Source: an uncultured Lachnospiraceae bacterium
Lineage (GTDB): Bacteria; Bacillota; Clostridia; Lachnospirales; Lachnospiraceae
Direction: 5' to 3'
Assembly (NCBI GenBank): GCA_944381535.1
Contig: CALWLN010000222.1
Location: forward strand, 1 to 40,845
Length of the DNA: 40,845 bases
The notes beneath the pieces are model-generated. The model was not told the origin of the DNA, made no database searches, and saw only the letters and a program-made list of their open reading frames with translations. A program made the translations under genes and the position numbers. Within the stretch, counting starts at the first letter, position 1, and every line of letters starts with the position of its first letter. Positions 1 to 8,175 of the stretch are shown piece by piece.

Positions 1-1
1 C

Positions 2-658
2 GGCCAGCTACGGTCTGACATCCCTCTGCTCCTGCGTTTCACCAGCGCAAAACGGCATGACTCGGTCAGTTTCCTGGTCGCTTTCCATGAACTGGAAAAA
101 CACATGCCCCAACTCCCCATCGAAAACCTCTGTCTGGACTCCGCAATGGACAATTACCCAACCTACCGGCTCCTTAGAAGCAGGGGGATACGGGCTTTCA
201 TCGATCTGAACGACAAATGCGGCCGCCCCAAAACAATTCCGGATACCATCACTATTGACAAAGATGGGACTCCCCTTTGCCAGGAAAACCTGCGCATGAA
301 GCCTAATGGTTATGACCGTTCCAGCGGCTATCTCATGTGGCGCTGCCCCTATGGGAAAGAACACTGTTCCAAATGCGAAAATAGCTGCACCGATTCCAGG
401 TATGGCAGGGTTGTCAAAACCCGGCCCGAATGGGATATCCGCCTTTACACGGAAGTCCCCCGAGGCACAGAGGCTTATAAAAATATCTATGATCAACGAA
501 CCGCCACTGAACGGATCAATAACCGCATCCTCAATGTTTACGGCCTGCAGCGCATGTTCATACACACAAAAGAGCATTATTCTTTCATGACGACCATGAT
601 CGGCATCTGTCTCCACCTGGACGCCCGCTATAAACAGCAGATGTCGTCAGCCGCATAA
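2..658 (+). mobile_element. DDE transposase, 3' part (5' end outside window)
   Basis: The reading frame is open from the first bases of the window to the TAA at 656-658, so this is the C-terminal part (about 218 residues) of a longer gene. Visible features are an Asp in LCLDSAMDN, a Cys-rich segment (CPYGKEHCSKCENSC) typical of the insertion between the second Asp and the Glu in IS4/IS1182-like enzymes, and a candidate catalytic Glu in RTATERINNRI. These point to a DDE transposase of an insertion sequence; I cannot name the IS. Whether the element is intact depends on sequence to the left. A perfect 12-bp inverted repeat lies 24 bases after the stop and may be a terminator or part of the element's right end. 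Confidence 0.8.
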
Positions 659-681
659 ACGTTCTTTCCTGTTTCAGAACT

Positions 682-713
682 CTTTAAAACCTGTTTTCCA
701 GCAGGTTTTAAAG
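682..713. repeat. Perfect 12-bp inverted repeat after transposase
   Basis: CTTTAAAACCTG at 682-693 and its exact complement at 702-713 flank an 8-base loop. There is no immediate T-run on the plus strand, so an intrinsic terminator is only possible. It could also be part of the right end of the insertion sequence. Confidence 0.5.
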
Positions 714-975
714 CCATGCCCATTTTTATTCTTTATGCTCTGCAGATCACACAAGTTCCCACTTATCCATCCCTTATCCCGCTCATTTTTGAAAACCATC
801 CCCTTCCCGCTTGCTTTTTATTGAGTTTCCGAGAACGCTCATGTATTTGTCCTTTCTTGCACCAGCGTTCAAGCCGAATTCCGCTGTTTTTTAAATATAT
901 CTCGAAATTCCTACACTGCATAGAGTTATTTTCATGGATTTACAGGGGGTTTTTTTATGATTCTATAAATTGTAC

Positions 976-1004
976 TTTACATTTTCCGAAAATTCCAATA
1001 CGAT
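976..1004 (+). promoter_or_regulatory. Candidate promoter of AraC-type regulator
   Basis: TTTACA (976-981), 17-base spacer, TACGAT (999-1004), about 85 bases before the start codon. The boxes match the sigma-A pattern only moderately, so this is tentative. Confidence 0.3.
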
Positions 1005-1092
1005 GATACAAGAAAGAACCTGCTTTGCGAAAAGACTCTCGCGCTGAGCGTTGGGTTGTTGTTACTTATCTTCCGGGAGGTATTTTTTCATT

Positions 1093-2628
1093 ATGTATAT
1101 TATACTGTCCATTTCAAAGTCCAGATTTTTTTGGGAAACCACAAGACACCTCTGCGCATCCCTGTCCTCCGAAGAGGTCCATCCGGACGAAATAACGGGG
1201 CAGGACATGTTAATCGGGTACTTTCCCGAAAATATACCTGCCATGATCCTATTGGATGGGGACAGTCTGAAAGAGCCCTGGCTGAACGCCATGATCCCCC
1301 ATCTGAAACTTCACTACCCCGACTCCGCTCTGTTTCTGATTTACACGGGACAGAATCGGAAGCATACTTCCTTTGCTGAAACTGAGATGATATGCGCTCA
1401 GACACAGGCAGAACTGGAGGAACCCCTGGTCCGCTATTTCAGACAGCAAAAAAAGCACCTTCCGTCCGTCCCGGAGGAGACATTTTTTCCCTTATCCAAA
1501 AGCGATTCCTTTCTGGAGCACCTGGCGGACCCCCAGAAGGCTTTTTCCCTGCGCCGCGCCATGCCTAGCGCATTTCTCCGGCACCAATTTTATGCCTGCA
1601 TTCTCACCGATACCTCCGGCGCCGGTTCTGATTCCCTCTTCCTGGAGGCCTACAGCCGCGCCCTGCAGTACACAAAAAATTGCACATGCTTCCTTCTGAA
1701 CGCCCGCAATGCCTTATTGATTTTTTACGAGCGCACCGACAACATTCAGGAATTTATCCGAAGCCGGGAACAGCTGCTGAACACGCTGCAGCTTCAACAA
1801 CCTTCCGAACTCCTGCCAAAGATTTATATCGGCTGTATCCACAACGACTGCTTCGGACTGTACAAATCTTATTTTGAGGCCCGGGAAACCCAGTATGTGG
1901 ATGAGCTGTACATTCCCTGTTACTGCTTTGAGCAGATCAGCAGTCTGAACAGACCCTACGCAAAGCCCAGGCGTCTGATGGAGCTGGAACGTCTGATACG
2001 CTCCAACATGGAATATCAAAACGGAAATGACCTGCTCTACTATCTGAAGCTTTGGTTTGACACATGCAAAAGCCTGCAGTACACCCTGGAAATGATCCAG
2101 ATGGAGGCTTTGAATCTGTATTCCACCATCAAATATGTGATTTTTGACATGTATACCCTCAACACCACACGCCTCAAAAGAGGCTGGGAGGTCTATGAGC
2201 TTTTCCGGATTCAGACCATAGACGAGCTGGAGGAATGGTTTTATACCTGGGTTACCTATACTTTGAATAACATTTCCGGGAAGCACACCGGGCGGGGCAT
2301 GAAAATACGGGACGTGCTGGATTTTATCGAGAATCATCTGATGGAAAATCTGTCTCTGGAAACGGTCTCCAATTACCTGTTTCTAAGTCCTTCCTATTTC
2401 AGCGCCCTTTTTAAACAGGAAATGAACGAAACCTTTGTCTCCTATGTCACCCGCCGGAAAATGCAAAAAGCCACGGAGCTTCTCCGCAGCAACCGCAGTA
2501 TCTCCGAGACGGCAAATCTCCTGGGATACGGAGATTTGAAGCACTTCCGCAGCCTGTTTAAAAAGCAGTTCCATCAGACGCCTTCGGAATATCAGAAGCA
2601 ATGGTTAAAGAATCCGGATATTTTTTAA
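1093..2628 (+). CDS. AraC-family transcriptional regulator with large N-terminal region
   Basis: A 511-residue protein. The last 100 residues form an AraC/XylS DNA-binding domain with two helix-turn-helix units (LSLETVSNYLFLSPSYFSAL and ISETANLLGYGDLKHFRSLF) and the usual ending PSEYQKQW. The N-terminal part begins with alternating hydrophobic strands and an ILLDGDS stretch that could be a degenerate receiver fold; I see no sugar-binding cupin. The ATG at 1093 was chosen because GGGAGG lies at 1075-1080; an upstream in-frame TTG at 1051 has no such site. It lies 106 bases before the glycolipid glycosyltransferase on the same strand and may control it, but that is inference. The signal it senses is unknown. 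Confidence 0.8.
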   Translation: MYIILSISKSRFFWETTRHLCASLSSEEVHPDEITGQDMLIGYFPENIPAMILLDGDSLKEPWLNAMIPHLKLHYPDSALFLIYTGQNRKHTSFAETEMICAQTQAELEEPLVRYFRQQKKHLPSVPEETFFPLSKSDSFLEHLADPQKAFSLRRAMPSAFLRHQFYACILTDTSGAGSDSLFLEAYSRALQYTKNCTCFLLNARNALLIFYERTDNIQEFIRSREQLLNTLQLQQPSELLPKIYIGCIHNDCFGLYKSYFEARETQYVDELYIPCYCFEQISSLNRPYAKPRRLMELERLIRSNMEYQNGNDLLYYLKLWFDTCKSLQYTLEMIQMEALNLYSTIKYVIFDMYTLNTTRLKRGWEVYELFRIQTIDELEEWFYTWVTYTLNNISGKHTGRGMKIRDVLDFIENHLMENLSLETVSNYLFLSPSYFSALFKQEMNETFVSYVTRRKMQKATELLRSNRSISETANLLGYGDLKHFRSLFKKQFHQTPSEYQKQWLKNPDIF

Positions 2629-2681
2629 AAAAATTCTAAATTTTTCCTAAAATTTTTCTGTTCGGAAACCGCTTTTTGTGG

Positions 2682-2687
2682 TAAACT
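2682..2687 (+). promoter_or_regulatory. Candidate extended -10 promoter of the glycosyltransferase gene
   Basis: TGGTAAACT (TG at 2679-2680, TAAACT at 2682-2687) sits about 48 bases before the start codon, after an AT-rich stretch following the regulator stop. No good -35 box is visible, consistent with an extended -10 promoter. Confidence 0.3.
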
Positions 2688-2734
2688 ACTATTTAAAGAC
2701 AACGGTCAAAAATATTATCCGGGGAGAGACTGAC

Positions 2735-3865
2735 ATGAAAGTTTTAATTTTATCCTGTAGTACCGGACAGGGCCACAATTCCGCCGCGCTGGCCGTGTAC
2801 GAAAATTTAAAAAGCCACCAGGTAGACTGCGAATTTATGGACGCGCTGCTGTTTGCCGGCAAGAAGACTTCCAATGCCGTCTGCAAGACTTACGCAACCG
2901 TAGCCAATAAGGCTCCGCATGTTTTCGGTCTGGCCTACCGGACCGGGGGAATCATCAGCAATACGAAAACCAAATCTCCGGTCTATTTTGCCAACACACG
3001 GTACGCCAGGAAGATGTATGACTATATCACCAGCAACGGGTTCGACATGGTCGTAACCTCTCATCTGTTTCCGGCCCAGACCCTGACCTACCTGAAAAAG
3101 AAATACAACCTGACGGTCTTTACCATGGCCATCGCGACGGATTATACCTCCATCCCCTTCTGGGAGGAGACAAGGCTAGATTATTACGTGATTCCCCACA
3201 GGGATTTGATCCGTGAATTTTATAAAAAGGGCATTCCCAGAGAGAAGCTTCTTCCCTTCGGTATCCCTGTGTCCAGGGCCTTCTGCGCGAAAACAACCAA
3301 GGAGCAGGCTAGAAAAGAGCTTTCCCTTCCCTTGGAAGGCTTCGAGATTCTAATCATGTCCGGCAGTATGGGATTTGGCCACATGGCGCCGCTGATGCGC
3401 GCTTTTTTGAAAAAATACGGCTCCAAGGTCACACTGATCGTCATGGGCGGGAACAACGAGGATTTGAAAGCCTCCCTGCGAGAGCGGTTCTCAGACTATG
3501 AAAACGTCCATATCCTGGACTTTACCCAGCAGGTGTCCCTGTACATGGACAGCGCAGACTTGCTCTACACCAAGCCCGGTGGACTGACCAGCACGGAAGC
3601 TCTGGTAAAGGGCATTCCCACCATACACACCGCTCCCATTCCGGGCTGCGAGACGAAAAATGCCCGTTTCTTTGCCGCCCACGGCTTGAGTTTTTATGCC
3701 AAAAGCACCTGGGAGCAGATTTCCTACGGCTGTCTCCTTTACCAGAATCCCGATGCACGCAGAGCCATGCAAAAAGCCCAGGCGGAGCATGCGCTGCCGG
3801 AGGCTGCCGAAAGTATTTATCAATTCCTGCTGAAGCAGGAAACGCCATCCGCAGATATCCATTAA
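2735..3865 (+). CDS. MGDG/UgtP-type diacylglycerol glycosyltransferase
   Basis: A 376-residue GT28-family enzyme of the monogalactosyldiacylglycerol synthase/UgtP type, expected to move a sugar from a UDP-sugar to diacylglycerol at the inner face of the membrane and so make glycolipid, including lipid anchors. Evidence: N-terminal STGQGHNSAA (residues 9-18), the second-domain glycine motif MSGSMGFGHM and the nucleotide-sugar signature TKPGGLTSTEAL. ATG 2735 follows GGGGAGAG at 2721-2728; an upstream in-frame start at 2678 lacks a ribosome site. The next gene, 71 bases downstream, is a PlsY-like acyltransferase, so the pair is probably a membrane-lipid operon. The sugar and the number of sugars added cannot be read from sequence. 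Confidence 0.85.
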   Translation: MKVLILSCSTGQGHNSAALAVYENLKSHQVDCEFMDALLFAGKKTSNAVCKTYATVANKAPHVFGLAYRTGGIISNTKTKSPVYFANTRYARKMYDYITSNGFDMVVTSHLFPAQTLTYLKKKYNLTVFTMAIATDYTSIPFWEETRLDYYVIPHRDLIREFYKKGIPREKLLPFGIPVSRAFCAKTTKEQARKELSLPLEGFEILIMSGSMGFGHMAPLMRAFLKKYGSKVTLIVMGGNNEDLKASLRERFSDYENVHILDFTQQVSLYMDSADLLYTKPGGLTSTEALVKGIPTIHTAPIPGCETKNARFFAAHGLSFYAKSTWEQISYGCLLYQNPDARRAMQKAQAEHALPEAAESIYQFLLKQETPSADIH

Positions 3866-3936
3866 AAGGCGTTCGTTCCGTAGACAACCGCGTTCGAATC
3901 CAAATATCAAAAGAGAACCTTATAGGAGGTGTTTTC

Positions 3937-4539
3937 GTGAATTACCTCATATTTGCAGTATTTGGCTATGTATCAGGAAGCGTCATGTACAGCCGTCTGC
4001 TTCCTTCCTTGTTTAAACGGGTGGACATCACCAAAATATCCGATGACGGAAACCCCGGCGCCGGGAATGTCTTTCAGCACCTGGGGATTTCCTACGGCCT
4101 TCTGTGCCTGATCTGTGATATTTTAAAGGGCACCATCCCCGTGGCCCTGTGCCTTCACTACTTAGATATGCAGAATCCCATGTTTGCCCTTGTATTGGCA
4201 GCCCCCGTACTGGGACACGCAAAAAAGGGCAAGGCCATCGCCGTATCCTTCGGCGTTTTGCTTGGCCTGCTGCCCTTCAGCGGAATGGTACTCTTTTTGA
4301 TTGTGCCTTTCCTGTTCTTCTCCCTTATTCTAAAAGTGAATCCTCATGCCTGGAGAGCTATTTTCTCCTTTGTGAGCTTTGCCGCCGCCTCTCATGTCTG
4401 GGTCCCCGTGCCCTCACTACAGGTCGGCGCCTGGTTGATTACGCTGGCAGTAGGAGCCAAGCATGCCCTTTATATAAAATCCACCCGTGAGAGGCCTCGG
4501 GTGGAGTGGGGGCTTAAGCTCCGCCGCCTGATTCGATAG
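3937..4539 (+). CDS. PlsY-like glycerol-3-phosphate acyltransferase family protein
   Basis: A 200-residue multipass membrane protein. It has the first PlsY signature as DGNPGAGN (residues 37-44) and a second as GHAKKGKA (93-100). In typical PlsY the second signature runs GHxFPxxxxFKGGKG; here that stretch is contracted, so acyl-phosphate:glycerol-3-phosphate acyltransferase activity is likely by family but not certain. The GTG at 3937 is supported by AGGAGGT at 3924-3930. It sits directly after the glycolipid glycosyltransferase and converges on the amidase gene with only 17 bases between stops. It may be a second, specialised paralogue working with its neighbour rather than the housekeeping PlsY. 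Confidence 0.75.
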   Translation: MNYLIFAVFGYVSGSVMYSRLLPSLFKRVDITKISDDGNPGAGNVFQHLGISYGLLCLICDILKGTIPVALCLHYLDMQNPMFALVLAAPVLGHAKKGKAIAVSFGVLLGLLPFSGMVLFLIVPFLFFSLILKVNPHAWRAIFSFVSFAAASHVWVPVPSLQVGAWLITLAVGAKHALYIKSTRERPRVEWGLKLRRLIR

Positions 4540-4556
4540 ACGCGAGTTTTTAGGCT

Positions 4557-5804
4557 TTATCGTCCGAAATAGGCGTCAATCCCGTTCGCCATTCCCTGTG
4601 CCAGCTTGTACTGATATCCCTGGTCTGCCATATTCTGGTCCTCGGTGGGATTGGTCATAAATCCCATCTCCACAATGGTCACCGGCACCTGGCACCAGTT
4701 GATGCCGCTCATGGTGTCCGTCTCCCAGACACTCCTTTTGCTGGCGCCTGTGGCGTTTACCATGGCATCCAGCACACAATCCGACAGAGCCCTGCACTGG
4801 CTGTAGAGATTGCCGTTATAGGGATTTCCAGGACTCTGGCAGATGGTGAGGATTCCGTTCTGACTGCCGTCCTCGGAGCCGTTGGCGTGGACCCGGATAA
4901 AAGCGTCCGCCCCGGCGTTGTTTGCCACCTGAGCCCGCTCCGCGTTGCTGATGTTCACGTCATTGCTCTCCCGAATCATAATGACCTCATAACCTCTGGC
5001 TAAAAGCTCATCCCGCAGCTTCAAAGATACGGATAAGGTCAGCTCATACTCCGGCAGCCCCGTGGATACGCCTCTGGTTCCACTAGCCACTTTGGCCTTG
5101 GTTTCGGAAGCCCCCGGTCCCACGGGCTCCTGCTCGCTGTTGCCCTTGGCCTGATGACCGGCGTCAATGACTACCAAATAGCCGTTGGCCGGCGCTTGGG
5201 GAGTCTGGCTGCCGGGTACTTGCGGCGCCTCAATGTCCGGCAATTCGGAGGCCAGGACAAGATACCTGGACGCAATAAAGTATTCCTTGCCGTCAATATT
5301 GACAGCGCTCCACTCCCCGTCATTGGCCGTCCTCAAAAAGGATTCCCGGAAGGAAGCCACCTTGTACACCTGACTGTTCGTAGAGGGTTCCGTGCGGACG
5401 TTGACCCGGGTGGTGGCTTTCACCTCTTCCTCCGCATAGACCACCGTATCCGGATTTAAGACTGCCTTCTCCGGCTCCTCCGGTTTCTGATTATTCCCAT
5501 CCGTCCCGGATTCCGTACTCTCTGTGTCGCTATTTGCATCCGCTGTCCCGGTTAAGGCTCCATCCCCATTGCCTGTCTCATCCGGATCCGCATCCGTGTT
5601 TCCTGTATTCCGGTCCTCTTCCCCTTCCGCATCCTGGATGTCATTTTCCGTCTCCTGGCCGGAGCTTTCCTTCTGTTCCCCCTGGCTTTGGTCCTCCGTC
5701 TGATTTTGATTCTTCTGGGATTCCTGCCCGGTCTCCTTCCCACAGCCCGCCAGCAGAGCGAAAACGAGAAGCAACGCAAGAAAGACGATTTTTTTCTTTC
5801 GCAT
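4557..5804 (-). CDS. Lipoprotein N-acetylmuramoyl-L-alanine amidase with SH3 domain
   Basis: A 415-residue exported lipoprotein: signal peptide with lipobox LLAGC (Cys21), then an acidic Glu/Gln/Gly/Thr-rich linker to about residue 115, an SH3-like domain ([15 protein letters not shown], about 125-185) and a C-terminal Amidase_3 domain. Zinc-ligand positions are visible as VIDAGHQ, the Glu of LPEYEL and RVHANG, with the catalytic Glu in VEMGFMTNP. It should cleave the bond between N-acetylmuramic acid and L-Ala in peptidoglycan from the outer face of the membrane. It is the last gene of the run starting with pyruvate kinase, 3 bases after the deacetylase stop. Confidence 0.9.
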   Translation of the reverse strand: MRKKKIVFLALLLVFALLAGCGKETGQESQKNQNQTEDQSQGEQKESSGQETENDIQDAEGEEDRNTGNTDADPDETGNGDGALTGTADANSDTESTESGTDGNNQKPEEPEKAVLNPDTVVYAEEEVKATTRVNVRTEPSTNSQVYKVASFRESFLRTANDGEWSAVNIDGKEYFIASRYLVLASELPDIEAPQVPGSQTPQAPANGYLVVIDAGHQAKGNSEQEPVGPGASETKAKVASGTRGVSTGLPEYELTLSVSLKLRDELLARGYEVIMIRESNDVNISNAERAQVANNAGADAFIRVHANGSEDGSQNGILTICQSPGNPYNGNLYSQCRALSDCVLDAMVNATGASKRSVWETDTMSGINWCQVPVTIVEMGFMTNPTEDQNMADQGYQYKLAQGMANGIDAYFGR

Positions 5805-5807
5805 TTC

Positions 5808-6659
5808 CTATCCCTCCTGTCTCTCACAGCACACGGTTTCTCCCGGCCCCACACAAAGAACGCCGGAACCGGTCTCAACATACAGGGCTGTCGCCGTGGG
5901 ATTCTGAAGTTTCCTGCCATCCATACTGAAAATCAGCTGTTCATATGCCGCAATATAATCATAAATTTCAATATTGGTGGCGTACCAGATATTCTCCCGG
6001 TTTCCGATATATTCCGCAAATTCCTCGATTACGCTCCAGTTCTGATCCGCCTCAAATTCATAGCTGTGCCCCCACAGATAGAATAACGCAGGTTTTCGGT
6101 TCCAATTGCTCTCCACGAACTGGCGGGCCAGCTCCATCAGCCTCAGGTCCTTATGATGGCAGGTGGCAGGCAACCGCAGCCAGTCCTTTGGAATATCAAA
6201 TTTATGGGTCGCCTCTGTGGTTCTGGAATATACGATACCGCAACGTTTTAGCGTCTCAACCACTTCATCACTGTGGGTACCGTAGGGATACGCCATGCCC
6301 CTTACGATACAATCATATTCCTTCTCCAGATTCTCACGGTCCAAAAGGACCTCCCGGGTACACAGATTTGCCGGCAGCTGCTCCAGGAAAGGATGGGTCA
6401 GCCCATGGACCGCAACCTCCATGCCGCTGTTCTTATAGACTTCCTGACAGGTCTTTAAGGACATTCTTCTGTGAATGGTGCCCTCCGGATATACTTTGCC
6501 TTCCGGCGCATACAACCCGCTGTTCAGATTAAACGTGCCCTTTAGTCCGTTTTTCTTCATGATTTCAATCAGACGGATGTCCTGCTCCACGCCGTCGTCA
6601 TAGCTCAGGGTAAGCGCCCTGGCCCTTCCTCCCGGGAATCTCATAAAAAAGTTTGCCAT
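5808..6659 (-). CDS. Polysaccharide deacetylase family protein
   Basis: A 283-residue NodB-homology protein. The metal site is visible as LSYDDG (Asp21, Asp22) and VHGLTH (His85, His89), followed by MAYPYGTH and a late WGHSYEF. The family removes N- or O-acetyl groups from glycans. There is no signal peptide or membrane anchor, so an intracellular substrate or non-classical export is possible. The ATG at 6659 is preceded by GGAGAGG. It lies between a multipass membrane protein and the amidase in a tight row, which suggests co-transcription with a wall-glycan role. Confidence 0.8.
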   Translation of the reverse strand: MANFFMRFPGGRARALTLSYDDGVEQDIRLIEIMKKNGLKGTFNLNSGLYAPEGKVYPEGTIHRRMSLKTCQEVYKNSGMEVAVHGLTHPFLEQLPANLCTREVLLDRENLEKEYDCIVRGMAYPYGTHSDEVVETLKRCGIVYSRTTEATHKFDIPKDWLRLPATCHHKDLRLMELARQFVESNWNRKPALFYLWGHSYEFEADQNWSVIEEFAEYIGNRENIWYATNIEIYDYIAAYEQLIFSMDGRKLQNPTATALYVETGSGVLCVGPGETVCCERQEG

Positions 6660-6690
6660 TTTCTTTTTCCTCTCCTATCCTCAACATTGT

Positions 6691-8175
6691 CTATAAATAT
6701 TTCAGCAGGGTCGGGATTCCGTTGATGAAATTCAGCACTCCCGCCGCACCCACAAGCGCCACAAGGGGCCAGTCTCCCTGCTGCTTAAAAAGCTTTCCGC
6801 AAAGCCGTCCCAGCGTCAGCCAAAGCAATATCTGGGCCACAAAGAACACTCTGGCTCCCGAGGCATACATGGTGGGGGAAAAGTACATAATGGCTTCACT
6901 GGCACAGGCCGCCAGCACCAGAAGCGCCGCTACCGCCTTGTCCCGCAGTCCCTGTTCCAAATGCCACAGCAGCACAAGGGTAAAAACAAGAGCACACGTC
7001 CACCAGACAATGGCAACCCAGTTCTGGACACTTACGGTGGCAGGGGTCGCCACCTGTAAGACAGGCTGGGTCACATCCGCAACTCCCATACCCATCTCAG
7101 AAAAAAAGAGGACGCCCAGATAGGGAAGCAGAGAAACCACCGCAAAGATGCCGCAAAACCCCATAAGAATCCTGCTTCTCACGCTTCTTCCCCGCTCCCT
7201 GTCGCTCCACAGCAGCCAACTCCCCACCACCCAGATCAGGAAAAACAACATTTTTCCCTCATTGGCAAAGCTGCTCAGCATCCACTGCAGCGTAATGAAA
7301 ATATGGTTTCCCACAGACATGGTAGCATACTGGGGCAGCCAGAGGTCAATCTCCGCCTGGCTCCTGGCCTCCGTTCCCGGAGAAAAAAACAGCGCTGCCA
7401 GAGCCACGATCATCAGCACGACCTCCAGCAAATGCAGCCAGGGTATTTTCCGTTCCCGCGCCACATGGTATAGAACCGCCAAGGCTCCAAAGGCAATCAC
7501 CACCGCCGCAATCTGTTCCTGTCCCATGGCCGCGATAAAAGCGCAGGGAATGGCGTAAAGAAAGGTACTATATTCTCTGGCAGCAGTCCCCGGCTGCTCC
7601 TCTTGAAAGCCTTCCGATTTCTTCCCTGTTCCACCATTTCCGCCGACTGTTGCCCCAGTCTGTTTCTGCCCGTACACCATGGCCACAAAGGGCATGGACG
7701 CCCACAGCCCGGCTACAATGGACCACAGATAGAAAGTGGAACCGGTAATCCAGAAAGCTCCATAGCCAATCACCTCAATTCCCAGCGCCAGAATCCCCAG
7801 ATAGACAGTAAGCGCCAGCAGGAAGCTTTTTCTGGCTGTCAATCCTCCCACCATCCGCTTTACCATGGAAATCAGCCCGTAAGGCAGCAGCGTCAGAATC
7901 AAGGCATTCATCGGCTGCCAGAAGCTTTTTCCAAACCAGAAAGCCACATAGGTCATGGCTTCGGAGGTCACGCGCCCCTCCCACTCCACATACCGCATTT
8001 TCAAATAATCAAAAAAGGGCATGCTGTGGACCGTCTGAAAAAAGTAAGCGTCATCCCCGTCCGTGTAGGAAATCTGTCCGCACAGCAGAAAGGCCGCCAG
8101 AAAGAACCCCACAAACAGGGCTCCCTCCCAATAAATCCAACGCTTTTCGCCTTTCAATTTTTCCGCTAATTGCAA
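6691..8175 (-). CDS. Multipass membrane protein, DUF6056-like
   Basis: A 494-residue integral membrane protein with about ten hydrophobic helices and an early conserved-looking segment SYTDGDDAYFF after the first helix. It resembles DUF6056 proteins that occur near GtrA and GT-C-type glycosyltransferase genes; enzymatic function is unknown. The likely start is a TTG at 8175, read inside the end of pyk and preceded by AGAGGTG at a proper distance, so translation is probably coupled to pyk. A Gly/Lys/Glu-rich cytoplasmic loop (GGNGGTGKKSEG) interrupts the membrane part in the middle. Function could be glycan or lipid-linked sugar transfer, but no catalytic motif is certain. Confidence 0.65.
   Translation of the reverse strand: MQLAEKLKGEKRWIYWEGALFVGFFLAAFLLCGQISYTDGDDAYFFQTVHSMPFFDYLKMRYVEWEGRVTSEAMTYVAFWFGKSFWQPMNALILTLLPYGLISMVKRMVGGLTARKSFLLALTVYLGILALGIEVIGYGAFWITGSTFYLWSIVAGLWASMPFVAMVYGQKQTGATVGGNGGTGKKSEGFQEEQPGTAAREYSTFLYAIPCAFIAAMGQEQIAAVVIAFGALAVLYHVARERKIPWLHLLEVVLMIVALAALFFSPGTEARSQAEIDLWLPQYATMSVGNHIFITLQWMLSSFANEGKMLFFLIWVVGSWLLWSDRERGRSVRSRILMGFCGIFAVVSLLPYLGVLFFSEMGMGVADVTQPVLQVATPATVSVQNWVAIVWWTCALVFTLVLLWHLEQGLRDKAVAALLVLAACASEAIMYFSPTMYASGARVFFVAQILLWLTLGRLCGKLFKQQGDWPLVALVGAAGVLNFINGIPTLLKYL

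Larger units (their letters stand above)
659..1092. other. 434-bp gap between transposase and AraC regulator
   Basis: No convincing gene. The open frame at 716-1006 has no ribosome binding site and no recognisable composition. The gap holds the 682-713 inverted repeat, a weak candidate promoter at 976-1004, and the ribosome binding site of the regulator at 1075-1080. The right end of the insertion sequence should lie here but I could not delimit it, because its left end is outside the window. Confidence 0.5.

Noticed and set aside
716..1006. Plus-strand 96-residue open frame
   Set aside because: No ribosome site, AT-rich unstructured composition, lies in the gap after the transposase.
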